Position numbers and translations under genes: made by a program. Below are positions 56,143 to 63,520 of a stretch of DNA of 64,000 nt, piece after piece; within the stretch, counting starts at the first letter, position 1, and each line of letters opens with the position of its first letter. The notes beneath the pieces are model-generated. The model did not search any database and was not told the origin of the DNA. It saw only the letters and a list, made by a program, of their open reading frames with translations. The DNA comes from an uncultured Campylobacter sp. (lineage in GTDB: Bacteria > Campylobacterota > Campylobacteria > Campylobacterales > Campylobacteraceae), in contig CAMCEN010000008.1 in assembly GCA_945873855.1 (NCBI GenBank), positions 17,508 to 81,507 of the forward strand. Reading direction: 5' to 3'.

Positions 56143-58149
56143 ATGTCACTTTCTCATCTAAATCCTGAGCAGTTTGCTGCTGCTAGTGCGCCTTTTGGAC
56201 ACAATCTTATAATCGCCTCAGCTGGCACTGGCAAAACTAGCACCATAGTCGCTCGCATAGCTCATCTTTTAGGCTCTGGGGTAGAAGCTAACAAGATTTT
56301 ACTACTTACTTTTACAAACAAAGCCGCAGCTGAAATGCTCTCTCGCCTTGCTAAAAAGTTTGATAAAAGCGTGATTTCTAGCGTGAGTGCTGGGACTTTT
56401 CACGCTAGCGCTTATGCCTTGCTTAGAGCAAATGGCTTTGATATCACGCTAAAGCAGCCCGGAGAGCTAAAATTACTGCTAAAAAGCATAGCAGGGCAAA
56501 GAAAGTTTCATCACATTAGCGATATAGGCGCATTTAGCGCGGCGTATTTATACGAGCTTTACTCATTTTTTCAAAACACCGGTGGTGATGATTTTGAAGA
56601 GTGGTTTAGAGCAAAAAACGGCGAACAAAGCGTATATAGCGCAATTTATGCTGATATTTTGCGTGAGTTTGAAGAAGAGAAAAAACGCTTTGGCTATGCT
56701 GATTTTAACGACCTTTTGCTATACCTAAAAAGAGCTTTAAAAGAGGGCGATATAGCTCAGGAATTTACTGAAATTCTAGTAGATGAGTATCAAGATACAA
56801 ATTTGCTTCAAAGCTCACTAATAGATGCTTTTGGCGCAAAGAGCTTATTTTGCGTAGGGGATTATGACCAAAGTATTTATGCTTTTAATGGAGCAGATAT
56901 TAGCATAATAGGCTCGTTTAAAGAACGCTACAAAGACGCTAAAATCTACGCGCTAAATACAAACTACCGCTCAAGCCAAAATATCTTAAAACTAGCAAAC
57001 CGTGTAATAGCAATAAATCCACGCCTCTATGAAAAAGAGCTAAAAGTGGGCAGAGAAGGTGCTTTTAGCCAGCCGCGCCTGCTAGTATATGATGATCTTT
57101 TTTCGCAGTATAAGGGCATAGCGCAAATAATTAGCTCTCTAAAAGTGCCAAGTGATGAAATAGCTGTGATTTTCCGCAATAACTCAAGTGCTGATGGCGT
57201 AGAAATCGCCCTAAAAGAACTAGGCATTGCATCTAGACGCAAGGGTAGTGGGAGTTTTTTTGAAAGTCGTGAGATAAAGGCTCTAATCTCGCTTGTCTCG
57301 CTGCTGCTAAATGGCAAGGATATAATGGCGTTTATTGATGTAGCGCAGTATTTTAAGGGTCTTGGCGAGGCAAAATCAAAGCAGATTTTTGAGCTTTTAT
57401 CTCAGTGTGGGGCAGGGGACGCTATAGCTGGACTGCTGCGACCTGACCCAAAAGCCACTATCACGCACAAAAGGCGCAAAAACTACGAACTAGGGCTTTT
57501 TGATGATGAGCTCAGCGTGAGCGAAAACCTGCCAGCAAGTATAAAAAATCACAAAATCGCTAGTTTTTTATCTACTGAGGGCGGGGAGTTTTTAAGCGAT
57601 TTGCTATATTTTCTAAAAGCGCTAAAAGGCGTAAAAGACGCCTCAGCCTGCCTTGGGCTCATCATCGCCTCTCCAATATATGAAAAAATCGCCACCGCAA
57701 TCGCTCACAAAAAATCTATCCGCAAAGATAAAAGCATAGATGAGAATCAAAAAGAGCTTACAAAAGAGCGAATAATCCATAGGGCAAGGTCGCTTGAGAG
57801 CATTGCTAAAAACTACAAGGATTTAAGCGCGTTTTATAATTTTTTAAGCCTTAGCGATAGCCAAATGAGCGCAGGTAGCGGTGTAAGCTTGCTTAGCGTG
57901 CATGCTAGCAAGGGGCTGGAGTTTGAGGCTGTTTTTGTCATAGACCTGGCGCAAAACCGCTTCCCAAACATCCGCTTAAGCTCAGGTGCTGGGGGCATAG
58001 AAGAAGAGCGAAGACTTTTTTATGTAGCTGTAACAAGAGCGAAAAACGAGCTTTTTTTAAGCTATGCAAAATACGACAAAAACGGCAAAATCAGCTACGA
58101 GCCAAGCCAGTTTTTAAAAGAAGCTGGTTTTAAAATAGAAAAAGAATAA
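56143..58149 (+). CDS. UvrD/Rep/PcrA-family DNA helicase
   Basis: A 668-aa SF1A 3'-5' helicase. Motif I is ASAGTGKTSTI (about 25-35), Ia LLLTFTNKAAAEM, II LVDEYQDTN, III GDYDQSIYAFNGA, IV ALNTNYRSSQNI, V LLSVHASKGLEFEAVFVI and VI LFYVAVTRAKNE. Probable roles are repair and removal of proteins or replication blocks. It is distinct from the cassette helicase at 15.8 kb, which has a different N-terminus. Assignment to Rep versus UvrD is uncertain. Confidence 0.88.
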   Translation: MSLSHLNPEQFAAASAPFGHNLIIASAGTGKTSTIVARIAHLLGSGVEANKILLLTFTNKAAAEMLSRLAKKFDKSVISSVSAGTFHASAYALLRANGFDITLKQPGELKLLLKSIAGQRKFHHISDIGAFSAAYLYELYSFFQNTGGDDFEEWFRAKNGEQSVYSAIYADILREFEEEKKRFGYADFNDLLLYLKRALKEGDIAQEFTEILVDEYQDTNLLQSSLIDAFGAKSLFCVGDYDQSIYAFNGADISIIGSFKERYKDAKIYALNTNYRSSQNILKLANRVIAINPRLYEKELKVGREGAFSQPRLLVYDDLFSQYKGIAQIISSLKVPSDEIAVIFRNNSSADGVEIALKELGIASRRKGSGSFFESREIKALISLVSLLLNGKDIMAFIDVAQYFKGLGEAKSKQIFELLSQCGAGDAIAGLLRPDPKATITHKRRKNYELGLFDDELSVSENLPASIKNHKIASFLSTEGGEFLSDLLYFLKALKGVKDASACLGLIIASPIYEKIATAIAHKKSIRKDKSIDENQKELTKERIIHRARSLESIAKNYKDLSAFYNFLSLSDSQMSAGSGVSLLSVHASKGLEFEAVFVIDLAQNRFPNIRLSSGAGGIEEERRLFYVAVTRAKNELFLSYAKYDKNGKISYEPSQFLKEAGFKIEKE

Positions 58150-58725
58150 ATCTAGAATTCCTACTTAAAATTTGTTAGAAATTCTAGAATTTTACCTAGG
58201 AATTCTAGATTTTCTGGGGGTTAGGGGGTGTCTTTTTTTGGAATTCTAGAATTCCCTAGCTTTTAACAGCCGCTACCTCAAAGTCCAAAGGGCAGTGAGA
58301 ATTCTAGAATTCCCTAGGGAATTCTAGAATTTTGTCATTGCGAGGGAGCAAAGCGACCGAAGCAATCTTTAAGGAATTCTAGATTTTAGCTCGCTTTAGT
58401 GGGGCAAGCCCACTGCTCGCAAATTTTATAAAGGCTACGCCCTAAACCGGCGTCTCGCCCCTAAAACCCTACTAAAATCTAGAATTCTCTTGCTTTATCT
58501 ACGTTTTTGGGGAATTCTAGATTTTCTGGGGGTTAGGGGTGTCTTTTTTTTGTGGAATTCTGGAATTCCCTACTATGTCATCCTCGGGCTTGACCCGAGG
58601 ATCTCTATATGAAATTCTAGAATTCTCTGTGATGAGATCCCCCGATCAAGTCGGGGGATGACACAAGACTTGGGGAATTCTAGATTATCTTTAGGAATTC
58701 TAGAATTCCTAGTGTATTATGCTCT
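58150..58725. repeat. Long repeat mosaic between the helicase and the symporter genes
   Basis: No gene is visible in 576 bp. Order: palindrome halves, CTGGGGGTTAGGGGGTGTC (about 58215-58233), an exact palindrome (58240-58255), module GCTTTTAACAGCCGCTACC (about 58259-58277), a REP-like GTCATTGCGAG module (58334-58368), the three-hairpin element (58374-58487), a second GGGGGTTAGGGGTGTC, a CATCCTCGGGCTTGACCCGAG hairpin (about 58576-58601) and a GATCCCCCGATCAAGTCGGG hairpin (about 58636-58660). Much of this repeats the 52.8-53.5 kb mosaic in reverse orientation. Confidence 0.8.
58374..58487 (+). repeat. Three-hairpin composite element, copy 3
   Basis: The outer stem is perfect here: GAATTCTAGATTTTAG (58374-58389) pairs with CTAAAATCTAGAATTC (58472-58487) over 16 bases. 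Hairpin one is AGTGGG-GCAAG-CCCACT (58398-58414). Hairpin two is the GGC-TAC-GCC form (58433-58441), weakened by one change. Hairpin three is GGCG-TCT-CGCC (58449-58459), a different arm from copies 1 and 2. Confidence 0.75.
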
Positions 58726-60060
58726 TTATAAGAAATTATAAACTCCCACACTAATTATCGCTGCTGGGACGATAATGCGTATTACCCACACCCAGATTTC
58801 AAAAACGCTTTTTGGCATTTGGTGTTTTAGGTTTTCAGCCAGAGTGCTTTTTGGCACGACCCAGCCCACAAACACGCAGAAAAATAAAGCTCCCAAAGGC
58901 ATAAGAATAATCGAGGTAATATAATCAAGCAAATCAAAAAAGCTCTTTCCAAAAAATGTAAATACCTCTGCGCTAGGCTTGTAATAAGAAAGTATGCAAA
59001 TAAAGCCCACCACTAAAATAAACACCGCACAATACGCCACTGCCTTTGGACGCTCTACTTTGACATTATTCATCAAAAATAGTGCCGTAGGCTCGATGAT
59101 AGAAATAGCAGAGGTAATACCAGCAAAAATTAAAGCCATAAAAAACGCAAAGCCGATAATCTGCCCAGCCACGCCCATAGAACCAAAAAGCGAAGCAAGG
59201 CTTACAAAAATAAGCCCAGGTCCTTCGCTAGCATTTTCAATAGGTATAAAGCTAAAGACCACAAGTCCCATTAAAATGCCAACCATGGTATTTAGCACGA
59301 TGATGTAAAAAACCGAGCTAAAAAGATTAGTAAACTTATCAGTATTTGCTGCGTAAGTACACACCGTTCCCATTCCAAGGCTCATAGAAAACATAGCAAG
59401 CCCAAGGGCTTTTAGCAGCAAGTCAGCATCTAGGACTTTTGAGAGGTCTGGGGTAAATAAAAAGCTAGCAGCTCCTGTGAAATTGCCAAAAATTGCAGAA
59501 TAAGTAACCAAAGCTATAAGCAAGATAAAAAGACTTGGCATAAGCACTAAATTTAACTTTTCAATTCCTTTTTTAACGCCTTTTAAAATCGTATAGATTG
59601 AAAGAGCAAAAACGATAAGAAAGCCCATGCTAACACCAAAGATATTGTTTGATGCTAGGTAGCCAAAGGCCTCTTTTGCGCTTACTGGATCAGTTGGCAG
59701 CTGCGACATACACAGCATTGCGTAGTAAAATATCCAGCCAACCACAACTAGATAAAAAGGCACTATCATAATGCTTACAAAGACAAAAAACCCACCAATG
59801 CTCCACGCTCTTTTAGCACTTGGGGCTAGTTCGTAGATAGCGCCCACTGTATCACGCCTAGTAGCACGCCCTAGCAAAGCCTCAGCTAAAAAAGCAGCCG
59901 CACCGATAGCCAGACACAGCACCAAATACACCAAAATAAAAGCAAAACCGCCACCAAGCCCCACCATAGTAGGAAACTTCCACGCAGTCCCTAGCCCTAT
60001 AGCTGAACCTGCCATAGCCAAAATATAGCCAACACGCGAAAAATGCGCTTCTTTATGCAT
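58726..60060 (-). CDS. Sodium-dependent transporter, NSS/SNF family, second of a pair
   Basis: A 444-aa protein with about eleven membrane segments. The first reads GYILAMAGSAIGLGTAWKFP, the NSS transmembrane-1 signature around the sodium and substrate sites. Bacterial members import amino acids with sodium; the substrate is not predictable. It follows its paralogue after nine bases with AAGGAG upstream. The two proteins share the same pattern throughout, indicating a tandem duplication. Confidence 0.9.
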   Translation of the reverse strand: MHKEAHFSRVGYILAMAGSAIGLGTAWKFPTMVGLGGGFAFILVYLVLCLAIGAAAFLAEALLGRATRRDTVGAIYELAPSAKRAWSIGGFFVFVSIMIVPFYLVVVGWIFYYAMLCMSQLPTDPVSAKEAFGYLASNNIFGVSMGFLIVFALSIYTILKGVKKGIEKLNLVLMPSLFILLIALVTYSAIFGNFTGAASFLFTPDLSKVLDADLLLKALGLAMFSMSLGMGTVCTYAANTDKFTNLFSSVFYIIVLNTMVGILMGLVVFSFIPIENASEGPGLIFVSLASLFGSMGVAGQIIGFAFFMALIFAGITSAISIIEPTALFLMNNVKVERPKAVAYCAVFILVVGFICILSYYKPSAEVFTFFGKSFFDLLDYITSIILMPLGALFFCVFVGWVVPKSTLAENLKHQMPKSVFEIWVWVIRIIVPAAIISVGVYNFL

Positions 60061-60069
60061 AATCTCTCC

Positions 60070-61413
60070 TTAATTTAGTCTATAAATACCGATTCCAACG
60101 ACTAAAATCGGTAAAATAAATCGTAAGATAAAATACCAAATATCCACCGCAAACTTTGGTGCGTAGTTTAAAAATAGCGTATAAAATCGCTCTTTTGGCA
60201 TTATCCAGCCAGCAAAAATGCTAAAAAACAGCACGCCAAGCGGCATAAGCACATTTGAAGTAGCATAATCTAATATATCAAAAATACTCTTGCCAAATAT
60301 AGCAAAACTCTCTTTTGTAGGCTCATAGAAACTAAGCACACAAAGCACTCCAAGCCCAAAGACTAAAACTCCAAGAATTGCGCTAGATTTGATTCTGCTT
60401 ATGCCTTTTTCATCCTCGAAGTATCTTACAGCTGGTTCTATCATCGATACAGCAGATGTTATACCAGCAAAAAGCAGTGAGATAAAAAACATAAACCCAA
60501 GCGCAGAGCCCACCGCTCCAAGCTCGCCAAAAAGCGAAGCAAGAGAGACAAAAATCAGCCCTGGGCCCTCGTTAGCACTGGCCCCAGGTGCTACTTGAAC
60601 GAAGCTAAATACCACAAGCCCCATGAGAATTCCCATGCAGATATTAAGCCCTACTATATATAATAAGGATTTAAAAAGATTTGTATCCTCACCCAAGCTA
60701 GCCCCATAAGTGCTAACCGTCCCCACGCCAAGTGAGAGCGAAAACAGCGCTAGTCCCATGGCAGCTAGTATCAGCTCAGGGTCTAAAATCTTGCTAAAAT
60801 CAGGGGTAAAAATGAAACTCACAGCCCCGCTAAAACCGCTACTATTAAAGGTAAATGAATATATCAAAATTACAATTAACAAAATAAACAAGCTAGGCAT
60901 TAAGATAAAATTTAGCTTTTCTATACCTTCTTTTATACCTCTTGATACTGTATAAAAAGTGATGAAAAGCACCGCAAAATAGCAGAGCAAAACGCTTGTT
61001 AGATTATTTTTAATAAGACTATCAAAAAGCTTGCCAGCCTCATCTGTGCTAGCTGGAAGCCCACCAATGCTAAGACAAGCGTAGTATAAAATCCAGCCGA
61101 TAACCACAAGATAAAATGAAGCAATAAGCAAAGCCGTAATCATAAAAAATCCGCCAAGCCCCCAAAATCTCTGCCCTTTTGGTGCTAGTTCTATGAGAGC
61201 CTTTGGCGTGTCCTTACCACTAAGTCTGCCTATGCCAGCCTCAGCCAAAAAAGCCACACAAGCTATCAAAATCGTAAGCACAAAATAAAGAAAAATAAAA
61301 GCAAATCCTCCGTGATTGCCAGTCATTGTAGGAAATTTCCACGCATTGCCAAGTCCTATGGCAGAACCAGCCATGGCTAAAATATAGCCTAGTTTGGAGA
61401 ATTTTTTATGCAT
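60070..61413 (-). CDS. Sodium-dependent transporter, NSS/SNF family, first of a pair
   Basis: A 447-aa paralogue of the downstream gene. Transmembrane segment 1 is GYILAMAGSAIGLGNAWKFP, followed by NHGGFAFIFLYF and later GLALFSLSLGVGTVSTYGA (segment 6 region). It is unclear whether the two work separately or as a hetero-oligomer. It is divergent from ribH across a 95-bp gap. Confidence 0.9.
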   Translation of the reverse strand: MHKKFSKLGYILAMAGSAIGLGNAWKFPTMTGNHGGFAFIFLYFVLTILIACVAFLAEAGIGRLSGKDTPKALIELAPKGQRFWGLGGFFMITALLIASFYLVVIGWILYYACLSIGGLPASTDEAGKLFDSLIKNNLTSVLLCYFAVLFITFYTVSRGIKEGIEKLNFILMPSLFILLIVILIYSFTFNSSGFSGAVSFIFTPDFSKILDPELILAAMGLALFSLSLGVGTVSTYGASLGEDTNLFKSLLYIVGLNICMGILMGLVVFSFVQVAPGASANEGPGLIFVSLASLFGELGAVGSALGFMFFISLLFAGITSAVSMIEPAVRYFEDEKGISRIKSSAILGVLVFGLGVLCVLSFYEPTKESFAIFGKSIFDILDYATSNVLMPLGVLFFSIFAGWIMPKERFYTLFLNYAPKFAVDIWYFILRFILPILVVGIGIYRLN

Positions 61414-61467
61414 TTCTTGCCTTTTAGAAAAAAATTTGTCAATTCTAGCAAAAATAATTTTAAACTT

Positions 61468-61476
61468 TGTTATAAT
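61468..61476 (+). promoter_or_regulatory. Extended -10 promoter of ribH
   Basis: TGTTATAAT at 61468-61476, 33 bp before the ribH ATG (ribosome site AAAGGAAAAA). I see no FMN riboswitch in the short leader. Confidence 0.68.
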
Positions 61477-61508
61477 TAAGGCTTGAAATCAAATGTAAAA
61501 GGAAAAAA

Positions 61509-61976
61509 ATGAAAATAATCGAAGGAAAACTAGCCCTAAGTGGCAAAGAGCGTGTGCTTATCATTAACGCTAGGTTTAATCACATTATCACAGACCGCTT
61601 GGTTGAGGGCGCAAAAGACGCTTTTATCCGTCATGGTGGAGATGAGAAAAATCTTAGTTTATTGCTTGTGCCTGGGGCTTTTGAGATACCACTTGCGCTT
61701 GAAAAAGCACTTAGTTCAGGCAAGTTTGATGCTGTGTGCTGCGTGGGTGCGGTGATTCGTGGTAGCACGCCGCATTTTGACTATGTTAGCGCTGAGGTGG
61801 CAAAAGGCATCGCAAATGTAAGCCTAAAACACGGCAAACCAGTAACCTTTGGCGTGCTAACAACTGATAGCATAGAGCAAGCCATCGAGCGCGCAGGCTC
61901 AAAGGCTGGCAATAAAGGCTTTGAGGCGATGACTGGGCTAGTTGAGCTTATTTCACTTTTTGATGGGCTTAAATAA
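61509..61976 (+). CDS. ribH: 6,7-dimethyl-8-ribityllumazine synthase
   Basis: A 155-aa lumazine synthase, penultimate step of riboflavin synthesis; it uses the product of RibB (49.4 kb). Substrate motifs are [26 protein letters not shown] and [14 protein letters not shown] with the catalytic histidine, then [16 protein letters not shown]. Its stop overlaps the nusB ATG by one base (TAATG); ribH-nusB linkage is widespread. Confidence 0.96.
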   Translation: MKIIEGKLALSGKERVLIINARFNHIITDRLVEGAKDAFIRHGGDEKNLSLLLVPGAFEIPLALEKALSSGKFDAVCCVGAVIRGSTPHFDYVSAEVAKGIANVSLKHGKPVTFGVLTTDSIEQAIERAGSKAGNKGFEAMTGLVELISLFDGLK

Positions 61977-62614
61977 TGGCAACTCGTCATCAAGTGCGCC
62001 AAGCTGTCATAACCTTTCTCTACGCGCATGAAATGGATACATTTAATGAGGATTTTGCTAGCGAGTATTTTGCTGAACAAAAGATAAAAAACGAGCAAAA
62101 AAATTTCGCCGAGACTCTTTTTGGCGGTGTTTTAGAAAATATTGATAATATTGATGAGAAAATCAACTCTTATCTAAGTAGCTTTAAGTTAGCTGAACTT
62201 GGGGCTATGGAGAGGGCGATTTTGCGGCTTGGGGCGCATGAGATACTAGCGCAGACTTGCGAGGCTAGGGTGGCGATTAGCGAGGCTGTGGCTTTGGCTA
62301 GTGAGTTTGGCTCTACAAACGGCGTAAAGCTCGTAAATGGCGTGCTAGATAATATCGCAAAAGACAAAAGCCCAGTAGCAAGCGCAGCTGTGGATACAAA
62401 AGAATTCTATGAAAATCTAAGCGCAATACAAGAGAGCCTAAAACCAAAAGAGCCTAGGAATTCTAGAATTCCTAAGGAAAATAAAAACTCAAAAGAGCCT
62501 AGGAATTCTAGAATTCCCAAAGAAAGCGGCTTTAAAAAATTAGCAAAATCAGGCCCAGCCAGCAAAACAGCCCCAAAACAGCCGCCAAAGCGAGCTAGAA
62601 AGGATGAGAAATGA
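61976..62614 (+). CDS. nusB: Transcription antitermination factor NusB with a repeat-derived C-terminal extension
   Basis: A 212-aa protein. Residues 1-132 are a normal NusB fold ([51 protein letters not shown]-like [12 protein letters not shown]), which with NusE binds boxA RNA. The remaining 80 residues are a low-complexity basic tail that contains [11 protein letters not shown] twice, 15 residues apart. Each RNSRIP is the in-frame translation of AGGAATTCTAGAATTCCT (62457-62472 and 62502-62517 are exact 16-mers). The tail is unlikely to be needed for the core fold. The stop overlaps pyrF. Confidence 0.92.
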   Translation: MATRHQVRQAVITFLYAHEMDTFNEDFASEYFAEQKIKNEQKNFAETLFGGVLENIDNIDEKINSYLSSFKLAELGAMERAILRLGAHEILAQTCEARVAISEAVALASEFGSTNGVKLVNGVLDNIAKDKSPVASAAVDTKEFYENLSAIQESLKPKEPRNSRIPKENKNSKEPRNSRIPKESGFKKLAKSGPASKTAPKQPPKRARKDEK

Positions 62615-63303
62615 AACTTTGTGTAGCACTTGATTTGCCTAGCCGTGATGAGTGTTTAGGGCTTGCTAGTGAGCTAAAAGGGCTTGATTTATGGCTAAAG
62701 GTTGGTATGAGAGCCTTTTATAGAGATGGGCTTGATTTTATCTGTGAGCTTAAAAAAATAAGCGATTTTAAGATTTTTTTAGACCTTAAACTCTATGATA
62801 TACCAAATACCATGAGTGACGCAGCAGCCGAGCTGTGCAAGGCTGGGGTGGATATGATAAATATCCACGCAAGCGCAGGTGCTGTGGCGATGAGAGCAGT
62901 GATGGAGCGCATCGCTAGTGAGAAAAACCGCCCTTTAGTGCTAGCAGTCTCAGCGCTAACTAGCTTTGATGAGAGCGGATTTAGCGATATTTATCACACA
63001 AATATAGAAAGTGCTGTGCGTAGCATGTCGCTTTTAAGCAAAGAATCTGGGCTTGATGGTATGGTTTGTTCGGCTTTTGAGAGCAAGATGATAAAAGAGC
63101 ATTGCGGTGATGATTTTATCACGCTTTGTCCTGGGATTCGCCCTGTATTGCGTGGTGAGACCTCTAGCCAAGATGATCAATCAAGAGTAGCTGGTGTAAG
63201 CTTTGCAAAGTCTCACAAAGCTGATTTTATTGTAGTTGGTAGACCGATTTACAAAGCTAGCAATCCAAAAAATGCCGTAAAAGAGATTTTATCTCAATTT
63301 TAA
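62611..63303 (+). CDS. pyrF: Orotidine 5'-phosphate decarboxylase
   Basis: A 230-aa enzyme that makes UMP. The catalytic Lys-Asp array is [12 protein letters not shown], the start [15 protein letters not shown] carries the first aspartate, and the phosphate site lies in CPGIRPV and [12 protein letters not shown]. Coupled to nusB by four-base overlap. An extended -10 for the tRNA follows 20 bp after its stop. Confidence 0.96.
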   Translation: MKLCVALDLPSRDECLGLASELKGLDLWLKVGMRAFYRDGLDFICELKKISDFKIFLDLKLYDIPNTMSDAAAELCKAGVDMINIHASAGAVAMRAVMERIASEKNRPLVLAVSALTSFDESGFSDIYHTNIESAVRSMSLLSKESGLDGMVCSAFESKMIKEHCGDDFITLCPGIRPVLRGETSSQDDQSRVAGVSFAKSHKADFIVVGRPIYKASNPKNAVKEILSQF

Positions 63304-63322
63304 GTAAAATATAAGCTTTTCG

Positions 63323-63331
63323 TGTTATAAT
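63323..63331 (+). promoter_or_regulatory. Promoter of tRNA-Ser
   Basis: TGTTATAAT at 63323-63331, 29 bp before the mature tRNA 5' end. The predicted start site falls at the beginning of the hairpin at 63335-63359. Confidence 0.7.
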
Positions 63332-63334
63332 TCC

Positions 63335-63359
63335 AGTTCTTTTTACTTTAAAAAGAACT
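63335..63359 (+). other. Hairpin in the tRNA-Ser 5' leader
   Basis: AGTTCTTTTTA (63335-63345), loop CTT, TAAAAAGAACT (63349-63359): eleven perfect pairs ending one base before the mature tRNA. It could be a pyrF terminator arm, a leader that guides RNase P processing, or both. Confidence 0.5.
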
Positions 63360-63360
63360 T

Positions 63361-63452
63361 GGACAGGTGGGTGAGTTGGCCGAAACCACACCCCTGCTAA
63401 GGGTGCAGGCTCTAACCGGGCCTCGAGGGTTCGAATCCCTCCCTGTCCGCCA
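63361..63452 (+). tRNA. tRNA-Ser (anticodon GCU)
   Basis: A class II tRNA of 92 nt including the encoded CCA. The acceptor arms GGACAGG and CCTGTCC pair fully, discriminator G, CCA at 63450-63452. The anticodon stem CACCC/GGGTG encloses CTGCTAA, giving anticodon GCT for AGC and AGU codons. A long variable arm and the T-loop GGGTTCGAATCCC are present. Confidence 0.96.
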
Positions 63453-63520
63453 CTATGCCCATAAAATCATCATTTCAAGCCACTTTTTTTAGCTTTTGGT
63501 TTCCCTATGCCTAGGCGAGC

